A stretch of 10,739 nucleotides of DNA from Phoronis ovalis (Eukaryota; Phoronida; Phoronidae). The notes under the pieces are model-generated. The model worked only from the letters and a program-made list of their open reading frames with translations. It had not been told where the DNA came from and did not search any database. A program made the position numbers and the translations under genes. Position 1 is the first letter of the stretch. Each line of letters opens with the position of its first letter. The stretch spans positions 1-10,739 of the forward strand of contig JAOXYB010060490.1 of the NCBI GenBank assembly GCA_028565635.1, read 5' to 3'. Positions 1 to 7,149 of the stretch are shown here, piece after piece.

Positions 1-270
1 TGGTTGTCTGCTATTCTGAGCGATCATTTGGATAGTAGAATCTCACACTTTTCTTTCTTTGGGGGTTGACAGCTCTGAACGCCTGTAGCTCAAAGCATTT
101 CCGAGATGACATGGATTGAAAAATTGAAAAAAGATACAATTCCAATAGGTTGCACCTGCTGTGCAAATTGTGCGGCGCTGACAGAAAAGTGCATAGCGCA
201 GGAGGTGAGAGTACGGTGCAGGAGTTTGAGTGCATGGCACCATGCAAACTGTAGTCATTTAGAAAACTGT
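1..270. other. Intronic DNA, unidentified, relatively GC-rich
   Basis: This segment is part of the NOL6 intron that runs off the left edge. It is richer in GC and CpG than the AT-rich flank at 656-965. Minus-strand frames stay open across it and a plus-strand frame starting at 106 is Cys-rich, but none matches a family I recognise and the frames run on into the repeat that starts near 271. It may be the edge of another mobile element or an older repeat. Confidence 0.3.
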
Positions 271-655
271 CCTCTCGAGAACAAACATGGCTGTTAGTTG
301 GCCATATTGAAGCAATCTGGGTCAAAATATACCCAACTGTAGTTTGACTTGTACTTACTCTGTACCGAATATGAATCTGATTGGATAAACACTGAAGCTA
401 TTATTGAGATGTACAATCTTGAGAACCAACATGGCTACCAGTTGGGCATAGTGGAATTGATCGAGGACAAAATTACTACCAACTCGTATTTTGTTTTGTA
501 TCTAATTACCCTGTACCAAATATCAAGCTGATTGAACAAAACTGAAGCGCAGATAAAGAAAGTGTTGAAGATTCCTATCGGCATTTCACCTACTTCTCAA
601 GGTCATTTTAAAATGTCCCCTAGTCCAATACACCCATTAAGTTATGGCCTTGTGA
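271..655 (+). repeat. Dispersed copy of compound repeat family R
   Basis: This copy holds two head-to-tail modules, with CATGG landmarks at 286 and 430 (144 bp apart). Each has the order ...GAACAAACATGGC, GTCAAAAT, TTTGAC, CTGTACC, GGATAAA, ACTGAAGC. They are joined by a type I linker (GATGTACAATCTTGAGAACC, near 408-427). A distal block follows with CAGATAAAGAAAGTGTT, TCAAGGTCA (597-605) and CCAATACACCC, ending at about 655 where similarity stops inside the 'ATGGCCTTgTGAG' word. The same block order recurs at 2970-3548 and in the 7150-9370 array. It is antisense to NOL6. No tRNA-type fold or coding domain was seen. Confidence 0.8.
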
Positions 656-965
656 GTTTTTACGCAAATAGTCATCTTACAGATTACATAATCATGTATC
701 AAATTGGAAAAGTTAGTATCTTTCTAAAAGTATATTTTTGTTATTTAATATTATCTTTTCATTCAATTGTACAAAATTTAAAAAGAAATTTTGCTATAAG
801 TTGTGCCAAAAATGACCACCTTAAAAATTCATTGAAATTTATAAGCAGCTTATTAAAGGTCCTGCGATCCAGAAAAAACGAATCAGTAAACCATGATTAC
901 AGGAAAAATCACGGCGAAATGTGATTGGCATGTCAGTGTAATGGTCATCTAGAAACATTACTTAC
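656..965. other. AT-rich intron sequence, no recognisable element
   Basis: This is ordinary AT-rich intronic DNA between the repeat copy and the donor of the last exon in the window. The plus-strand open frame here starts in repeat sequence and has no domain signature or coding-like composition. Confidence 0.6.
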
Positions 966-1108
966 CTATGTAATGCGCTGCACAGTTTGGGAAGCACACA
1001 GATTTCTTGCTGTAACTCATCAAGCTGATGACCACCTGGATTTGCAACTGTGTTTAGTAAACTGAATTCTTGTGGACAAACTAAATATAGGTTAAACACA
1101 AAACCATC
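966..1108 (-). CDS. NOL6: NOL6 internal exon (DGFVF...LPKLCSALH), last in window
   Basis: This 143-nt exon (47 codons plus 2 nt) enters in phase 0 after the acceptor TTACTTTGTAG and leaves in phase 2 at CATAG|GTAAGT. DGFVF follows VLK of the previous exon exactly as in other NOL6 proteins, and EICVLPKLCSALH fits the start of the following PAP/OAS-like domain. Between them the segment NLYLVCPQE replaces what I recall as a basic F-R-hydrophobic-R type strand, and the exon looks about 7 residues shorter than human. That divergence is from memory and unaligned. Later exons lie below position 1; nothing in 1-965 resembles the expected continuation (a KRW-containing segment). Confidence 0.92.
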
Positions 1109-1820
1109 CTACAAAGTAACAGCATTTTCAGTGTTCAGCTAGGTTGACATCTATAAAACAGTTATCAGTGTTTCAAGCTACTAGCAGATCACTCACTGTT
1201 TATGACCTTCAAACAGACTAAAGTAAAATCTGTCTAGCATCTTTTAAAAGTAGAAAGTTACCTTAATTAAGTGAAAGTATTTCAATATAAGTTTTGAATA
1301 AAACTGAATAACAGGACCTGCTTCAGTCCTTGCATACACACATTCAAGCAGACATGCACCACGTGCAAAAAAACACACAGCACACACTCGACAGAGACAC
1401 AAAGACACATACAGCAAAAGTATTTCTAAAATTTTAAGTTAACAGCTTTTTACAGAATTTGGCCACAGAATGATGTGAAATATATAGAAAGCAGCTCAAT
1501 ATTACAACTACTGTTTTTTCAATTTTGAATGAGTTAATTTTAACTTGAAGTTAAGATAATTGATAAATGAAACATAATGGCAGCATTTCTTAATTTTGCT
1601 TTAGCACTGCAAGTAAATTTGCTTGCCTACTGAGAGCGTCGTTTAGGGTTTGGCCAGTCAAAAGAATGCTGATTGGAATATGGTAGTTTCTTAAATAGGA
1701 GATAACTAGATGGCACCCGTGGTAAATCACAGATCTTGATAGAGATGTAGGTCACGTAAGGCCGAGTTCATACATGTTCACGTGACTCTCACAGGCACAA
1801 AATAATGATGCAAGAGTTTC
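1109..1820. other. Intron sequence with a CA-rich tract
   Basis: This is the first part of the 1158-bp intron 1109-2266. It is mostly AT-rich and unremarkable, apart from an imperfect CA-rich tract at about 1331-1411 (ACACAC, CACACAG, GACACAAAGACACA runs). The stretch 1625-1800 is less AT-rich, has several CpGs and a CACGTG word near 1780, and may be the eroded flank of the repeat that follows. No exon-like frame was found on either strand. Confidence 0.55.
1331..1411. repeat. Imperfect CA-rich low-complexity tract
   Basis: Irregular CA-rich sequence with CACACA cores interrupted by other bases. It is not a clean microsatellite but has the same character as the tract at 10012-10126. Confidence 0.6.
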
Positions 1821-2060
1821 AAAAATGCCCCATTAAGTATGATACCGTAGACCGATTGACCCCAAAATTTGAGGAACCCGACCCATCATCGATACCTACG
1901 ATGTGTGTGAAAAGATCATGGTAGTATAGAAAAGCAAAATTGACAATTTTTACCCACCACCTATGGCCCTCATTTGACCACTTTATCGCAAGACAAAGAA
2001 AGTGTTGAATATGACGATGACGCCTATGACGCATAGCCTACGACTATATGACCAGTCATA
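1820..2060. repeat. Degenerate interspersed repeat, related in part to family R
   Basis: The word CGCAAGACAAAGAAAGTGTTG (about 1987-2007) and CCCACCACCTATGGCCCTCA (about 1954-1973) are shared with family R, but their order differs from the main family. The first half (GATACCGTAGACCGATTGACCCC, then AAAATTTGAGG) resembles a 'TTTGACCCCAAAAT' repeat that I associate from memory with bivalve genomes. The tail (ATGACG...CTACGACTATATGACCAGTCATAAAAATG) resembles short segments at about 3505-3548 and 9055-9105. The minus-strand frame across it is judged non-coding. Confidence 0.55.
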
Positions 2061-2266
2061 AAAATGTCAGTTTCGGAGGAACATCTGACTTACAAACTCA
2101 TTTCAAGGTACAATCTAGTAGGCCTGATTATGAATGGCACTACCAATATGCCCACTTCAAATTGCATCTTTGCAGCAACAGATATATTGCAGAGTGGTCA
2201 AAGCATTAAATGATGAAAATGCAGAGGCTAGAGCTATACATGCCCATAATTATTAATTCAGATTAC

Positions 2267-2421
2267 CTTCAAAACATTCACATGGGAAACCTGAGCTTGA
2301 GCTACAACATGCTTTTGATCATTTAGGTGTTTCGCTAATTGTATCAAATACGCTGCTTTTAGCCGATAAACAGCAGATGGATTTTCTGGCCATTTTCCAC
2401 TAGATTCCAATGTACATAGCA
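2267..2421 (-). CDS. NOL6: NOL6 internal exon with the LESSGKWP motif
   Basis: This 155-nt exon starts with two bases completing a Val codon (G|TG), then gives 51 codons ending in phase 0. The acceptor is GCTTTTCTAG (AG at 2423-2422) and the donor TTTTGAAG|GTAATC. LCTLESSGKWPENPSAVYRL and KAAYLIQLAKHL match the highly conserved NOL6/Utp22 stretch LE.SG.WP...A...K.A; the ending HVNVLK flows into DGFVF of the next exon. The motif is typical of the second nucleotidyltransferase-like domain of Nrap proteins. The intron behind it (2422-2705) is only 284 bp, the shortest here and free of recognisable repeats. Confidence 0.96.
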
Positions 2422-2705
2422 CTAGAAAAGCAATAAGTCTTCAACACAAATATTCCTTAGTTCTCAAAAATTATACAGTTAGAAAATTTAGTCAAATAAA
2501 TTATTATTACATATTTAAAAGATTTAATGAAAGTTTAGTTTATCTAACCTAACTGCTTTATTCAATTTGCAAGAAGAATCACATCAAACTGTTTGTTGTC
2601 TGCAGTCAGAGTTCCTTTAGCATTTAGTACCACTATCAGCAGGCACTTTTTACAAAGAATCAACATTTAATAACACAGGACTGAAAGAATTTTCAAGGAT
2701 ATTAC

Positions 2706-2814
2706 CTTTCATAGTTGGAACCCAGACAGATGGTCGACTTACAGATGGTAACATGTTATCCAGCTTATGGCTTAAATCCTTTTTCAAACTCAAAACAGGC
2801 AATGCAGGGAAAAC
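2706..2814 (-). CDS. NOL6: NOL6 internal exon (VFPALPV...WVPTMK)
   Basis: This 109-nt exon (36 codons plus 1 nt) enters in phase 0 after the acceptor CTATTACAG and leaves in phase 1 at AAAG|GTAATA. VFPALPV completes the family motif RYSEVFPP.PV, whose first half ends the previous exon. SRPSVWVPTMK corresponds to the family's conserved segment before the LE.SG.WP motif. It is separated from the previous exon by the largest intron in the window (3634 bp), which holds most of the unrelated repeats. The phase bookkeeping (0 in, 1 out, then 2 nt at the start of the next exon) supports the junctions independently of similarity. Confidence 0.93.
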
Positions 2815-2969
2815 CTGTAATAGAATTCTTAGCAATATTATAATTCTCAAAATTAAATAGTTACATGGTTGCATAATCCCACCACTATTTTTTTATGGTA
2901 TTGCAGAAGTTATAGTTCGGAATACATGACCCTGCTAAGGACAGCCCATGGCTTGTCCGTAGTCACAGA
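2815..2969. other. Intron sequence between exon and repeat copy
   Basis: Short AT-rich intron start, upstream of the 2814 acceptor on the minus strand. No recognisable feature apart from the polypyrimidine and branch region of that acceptor. Confidence 0.5.
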
Positions 2970-3548
2970 TTTCTCTCATCTCAGTCCGTTCAGAAGGTTT
3001 CCTCTCTCAAAAGGGGTGCAGGATGATGTGCCCTCTCGGGTACAAATATGGCTACTAGTCTGTAGTAAATATGAAACTCATTGGATAAATACAACTGCAA
3101 TAATGATGGTCGCCAGTCTTGGAAGTGATTCAGGTTAAACTTATAACTGAACTGTACCTTGACCTGTGTTCATCGAATATGAAGCTGATCGGAAAAAAAG
3201 TGAAGCAGTTATTGCGCGACAAAGAAAATGTTACCCACAACAAAAAATGTGGAAGATTTGTATCGACCTTTGACTGACTTCTCAAGGTCATTTAAAAATG
3301 TCATCTAGCCAAATGGGCCCTCTCGGGAACAAAGATGGCCACCAGTCGACCATATTGGAAGTGATCAAGGTCAAAATTAAAATCAACCTATATTTTGACC
3401 TTTACTTGCCCTGTACTAAACATTCATGACGCCGATTGAATAAAAACTAAAGCAATTATCGAGAGACAAGAAAGTATTATGCACAACATAAAAATGTCGA
3501 AGATTGGTGTCAGAATTACACTACACATAATGATGGCCATAAAATACT
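2970..3548 (+). repeat. Rearranged copies of compound repeat family R
   Basis: The segment opens with the end of the distal block (CTCTCAAAAGGGGTGCA, about 3005-3021) and CCCTCTCGGG. Then come a truncated module, a second module carrying the AGGTTAAACTTATAA variant (about 3130-3145), and GCGCGACAAAGAAAATGTTA with ACAACAAAAAATGT. A short distal block has TCAAGGTCA at 3282-3290. It jumps directly into another CCCTCTCGGGAACAAAGATGG module (3318 onward), so most of a distal block is deleted. AGGTCAAA (3368-3375) and TTTGACCT (3394-3401) form an inverted pair with an 18-bp spacer. The end, near 3548, carries a GATGGCCATAAAA word. Same orientation as the other copies. Confidence 0.8.
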
Positions 3549-3729
3549 AGCTTGATTAAATAAACAAATTCCTCACAAATTTTAGCTTCTATCTATTTCT
3601 TGACTCTACCGCTGCTTATATCACAGCATAATGTTACCTTTATCAAAGCTTCCATAATAGATCAGCATAAAATCCAAAATGTACTGTGTTAACTACACGT
3701 CAAAAATCACATGATGTGAGTGTAGGTAT
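3549..3729. other. AT-rich intron sequence
   Basis: AT-rich, low-CpG spacer between family R and the CpG-rich island. No exon, RNA gene or repeat was recognised. Confidence 0.5.
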
Positions 3730-4044
3730 TCTGGTATAATACCGGGCATATAATAGAGATGGCGTTGTTTTCAAAACAGAAGTGATTTCTTTGCTGACTT
3801 CATTATAAAAATACTCTGGATAACTTGAAAGAGTCTGCTAGAAATCAGTGATAAGGGGATCACGTTTGGCAGGAATCGCTTAACAAGTATGGTTATGCCC
3901 ACATGCAACTTCGACATCCTACAGACCGCTCTAGACATTTCGTCGCTCTCTAACGTATTGGTTTATTTTTTCAACTCGAACAAGCTTTTGCGGCGAATAT
4001 CAATGGACGTTAGTCACATCTGTCATTGTTATAATAGTAAATAG
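3730..4044. promoter_or_regulatory. CpG-dense intronic island, function unknown
   Basis: By eye about 13 CpG dinucleotides fall within roughly 290 bp (3730-4020), against about four in the next 600 bp. The island includes TTTCGTCGCTC, TGCGGCGAAT and GACCGCT. A plus-strand frame is open from 3829 to a TAG at 4042-4044 (71 codons; first ATG at 3889), with no domain recognised. The contrast in CpG content suggests a segment that escapes methylation, a young insertion or a regulatory element. No core promoter motif or splice pair supports a gene, so the regulatory label is only a placeholder. Confidence 0.25.
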
Positions 4045-4640
4045 CATGTGAACAAATTTTAGTGCAGTAATAGATAAAATTATGTAAATATGTTTTAATT
4101 ATCATTGTTTAGTCAAATCCTCAAAGCTACGAGGTACTAATATAATTAGCATGTAAGTTTCCAGTTTTGTTGACTTGCATACCAATGTTAGGATCAGCAT
4201 AAATTGCTTGGACAAAGAAATTACTGACACACCCAGCTAGAAAATTATACTGTCAAGAAGTGAAATATAATTTTTCTATTAATTCATCATCATGGATCTA
4301 CTAACTTGTAAATAGACAAAACATTGAAGTGAAATTCAGAACTGTTTTTTCGCTGAGTTATATGGTGATATATGTGACAATGAATCCTGTAGTAAACACA
4401 TCCTTACCATGGCAATTGATTATCGAGAAAGATTTTCAAGAAAAGACATTATACAAATTTGTATGCTAAATTTAGAATTCATTAAGGCAATCATATAGTG
4501 AAGAACAACAACTAGAGGACGATTCATGTAACTGTACACTGTTCCTTCAATTACTATATTTTGTATTACATATAATATAATGTATTAAGTGCAAATTTAT
4601 TTAATTTAATTCTTTTTAACTTTTTATCTTAATCCAAACA
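4045..4640. other. AT-rich intron sequence, nothing recognised
   Basis: Strongly AT-rich intron DNA with homopolymer-like runs near 4560-4625. No coding, RNA or repeat signal was seen. Confidence 0.6.
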
Positions 4641-5340
4641 AAAACAGACACATCATGGTCAGTCATGAAAAAGGCTGCCTTAACTATGTTCACCTGACTT
4701 ATGAAGATGCTCTTGTGAGTAATAATAGGAACTGCTATCGTCTGTTCAGTAGCTACATGGCTGGGTGATCATGGGGGAATTGCTCGCTCTGTTTATTGTG
4801 ACTTTGTGTTAAGTACAACGGCCCATTTGAGAGCCACTCAGACCCAAGAACGGCTCTGACATGGGCATTCACAGACTCCAAAAAGGGCTAATCAACTAGA
4901 CAACTTATCATAATGATAAATATAATGTTTTGATTTATTTATCATTTAATAAATATTTTAGAAAACAATACAAGCAACAGCAAATAGATAAAACATAGAA
5001 AACAGTTAATAAGTAATTTATGCTGAAGCTATTTGAAAACCAGCAACAGTCACAGCAGCCCCGGCCCAAGGGAGCTGGCTGGCTGCCTTTTGATGGACCC
5101 ATGAGAGGTGAATGCTGGAGGGGGTATGTTGCCCTCTCAAGCACAGAGAGCATGAGGGACTAACTCTCTCAATAAAAATTTTGATTTTCGGATGCTGTTT
5201 CCTGCTATCTGGTGCATCTGAGTGCAGTCTGAAAATATTTGCCCGGGGCTTTTGCCTTAAAAAATGTGTTTTCAAGAGACTAGTTAAAAAATACAAGAAT
5301 TGCATTACCCTCTTTGTAAATACCCTCTTTTGTAGTTAAC
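4640..5340. repeat. Unidentified GC-richer element, probable old mobile-element debris
   Basis: Composition changes sharply here. Compact words such as CACAGCAGCCCCGGCCCAAG and GGCTGGCTGCC (5050-5090) and GCCCGGGGCTTTTGCC (about 5241-5256) sit between AT-rich flanks. A 10-bp inverted repeat, AATGATAAAT (4912-4921) and ATTTATCATT (4937-4946), lies inside. Overlapping frames are open on both strands at 5018-5339, with no domain recognised. On the minus strand the text GCAAAAGCCCCGGGCAA followed by CTCAGATGCACCAGATAGCA has the look of repeats common in marine invertebrate genomes, recalled and not verified. Its boundaries are approximate. Confidence 0.4.
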
Positions 5341-5659
5341 ACTGTTTTAATATGTGTATTTTCTTTATTTTTGTATATTAATTGTATAAATTATTTTTCT
5401 GAAATAAATATATATTTATTTTAAAAATTTTTGTTGTTCAATATTACAGTATCACAGGTTCCAGTTAGTAACTATAAAACTATCATTTTATTATTACAAG
5501 TTGTTCGCATTTGTATGATCATAAAAAATTTTTTAAATAAAATAAAATACAACAAATAATTACATAACATGTATACTAACAATTAGGAGTAGCTATAATC
5601 GTTTAGTTGAGGTATCAATAGTCTATATGTTAGTCTGTGGATAGGAAGGAGCTGCTCTC
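5341..5659. other. Very AT-rich intron sequence
   Basis: Nearly pure A/T over long stretches, with a perfect 20-bp palindrome at 5402-5421 that is expected easily at this composition. The right end may include the 3' tail of the retrotransposon fragment, which reads leftward on the minus strand. No gene was seen. Confidence 0.5.
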
Positions 5660-6412
5660 TCACCCGTTCAGAGCCGTACCAATGAATTTGCATAAGTAAA
5701 GCAGGAGTTCAATATTATCTGTAGTCATTAACATAATATATTTGGCTTATTAAAATAGAATCTTGATCCTTGGTATTTGGATTATTTTCTTGGAATTTAC
5801 GCAGAAGGGGATCTTGAACTAGAGATTACGCATGACAGCTAAGAAGAAAGTGGGGTTTGTCTTCCACTTCTTTATCACAAATTTTACATAATATTCTTTC
5901 TTCTCGGCATATAGGTTTTGGCTTATTATGTTTCCCCTTTTCAATTTCTAACAGGTGGTAACAAATTCCAAGTTTTGAGAGGTTTACCCGATCCGTATGT
6001 GGCAGGTTTAGCTGTAGGTATGGTTCTAAGGTACATTTGGTTTTTAATCTGCTATATAGGGTTAACTTATTGTGACCATTTTTGTCTGATTTTAGTTCCG
6101 AAAAGATGAGGTTTCCATACGTCTTTGTCATGGAAGCTTTAATGCTCTTGATGGAGTTATCAGATATTGTTTGTTCGTCCCAAGAGCTTACAATACCATG
6201 GGTTGTTTAGATAAATTTAATCATATTTGCCCAATTTTTAAGTGAAGATAATTTTGAAATGTCGTTATTGTAGGCTGTCTTCTTAGGAAGATTGGTATTT
6301 GGCAAACTAGTGACATACTTCCAGAATTTAAGACCTCTAGCAAAAGTATATATAGGTTACTCAAAGGAATTATTGTTCCCAAAACTTTGACTATTAAGTT
6401 TGAATATTTATT
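5660..6412 (-). mobile_element. Decayed 3' end of a non-LTR (LINE-type) retrotransposon ORF
   Basis: Minus-strand frames together resemble the C-terminal region of LINE polyproteins downstream of the reverse transcriptase. Signs in order: SNLIVKVLG near 6400; ARGLKFWKYVTSLP near 6335; LSKLGICYHLLEIEKG near 5955; then a zinc-binding motif C-x2-C-x8-H-x4-C (CKICDKEVEDKPHFLLSC) near 5830-5885; and IELLLYLCKFIGTAL near 5670-5710. The reading is broken by a frameshift near 6355, stops at 6207-6209 and 5826-5828 (where the family usually has Tyr after the zinc motif), and a further shift near 5715-5730. A final stop lies at 5660-5662. The catalytic reverse transcriptase and endonuclease are absent. 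It is a dead, 5'-truncated copy in the same orientation as NOL6, ending some 35 bp inside the intron from the donor at 6448. Non-LTR origin is confident; the exact clade is not. Confidence 0.8.
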
Positions 6413-6448
6413 TTTTATGGGATAAACAGCATTGCGTGCACATCTTAC

Positions 6449-6665
6449 CTCAGAATATCTGAAGACCGGATCAATGCCTTGAATGGCAGTGAACATTAGA
6501 GGCAAATCAGACAGATTTTTCAGCATGCAAACTAGTTCATCAAAACGTCTGTTTATGGCTTGATGTTCTTCCTCTCCTGAACCATAACCATTAATTGGCA
6601 GACTCAACATGGAATCTAAATTAACTCCAGAAAATGTTGTACAGTCTGATGGAATACCAGCATGC
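6449..6665 (-). CDS. NOL6: NOL6 internal exon with the QG.DPVFRYSE motif
   Basis: This 217-nt exon starts with the last base of a split Arg codon, then encodes 72 residues and ends in phase 0. The acceptor is CTGTGTTTTTAG (AG at 6667-6666) and the donor GAG|GTAAGA (GT at 6448-6447). HAGIPSDCTTFSG and LPLMFTAIQGIDPVFRYSE align colinearly with vertebrate NOL6 as recalled, including the acidic GEEEHQAI segment between them. It continues the nucleotidyltransferase-like domain. The exon frame reads on past the donor into retrotransposon-derived sequence for about 75 codons, so retention of this intron would give a chimeric C-terminus. A 2.8-kb repeat-filled intron separates it from the previous exon. 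Confidence 0.96.
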
Positions 6666-7149
6666 CTAAAAACACAGATAAGTGAATATTAAAAAGGAAA
6701 CAAAAAAACAAGCGGTCAACAACGGATGTATGCTCATGCATTCCTAATTTTGCTAACAAAGTGTCAAGAATTGTAAAAGTTTAGTGCAAGAATGTGTAAA
6801 AGTGAATTGTTTAAAAACATAACATTTCAACTATATTTTTATGTATAGTCTCTTGAGAAGACAAAAAGTCCACCTATTGTCTATTTCAAGTTGGTTTTCG
6901 TTGTTTTAGAATATAATGATTCTACTTGCTAATCTGAAAAAATAGATCCACTGAGGATGCATACAATTATATATTTGAAAGCTTGACTAATTCACCCTCT
7001 TCACACAAACTCAGAGTAGCAGAAAACACAGATTTTCAACCAAAAAACAAATAAATTTTTAAGAAACTCACTGCTTTCCTAACACTGTAAATTACATGTA
7101 TAAAAAATAAATTTGATAGGTTAGTAAAGCTACATATCTTAATTCAAGC
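6666..7149. other. AT-rich intron sequence, nothing recognised
   Basis: AT-rich intron between the exon acceptor at 6666-6667 and the family R array. No open frame with a recognisable product, RNA gene or clear repeat. Confidence 0.55.

Noticed and set aside
106-297. Cys-rich plus-strand peptide as a zinc-finger gene
   Set aside because: The Cys spacing fits no zinc-binding pattern I recognise, and the frame ends within the family R repeat.
532-924. 130-codon plus-strand open frame
   Set aside because: It begins in family R repeat sequence and continues through AT-rich intron, with no domain and no coding-like composition.
966-1080. Shorter form of the last exon using the acceptor TATATTTAG at 1082-1081
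   Set aside because: It would leave two leading bases that do not fit the phase-0 end of the previous exon and would lose the conserved DGFVF. The acceptor at 1110-1109 restores both phase and similarity.
5826-6131. Intact small gene on the minus strand
   Set aside because: The residues match a LINE C-terminal zinc-motif region, and similarity continues through stops and frameshifts on both sides. It is therefore a fragment of a dead retrotransposon, not a gene.
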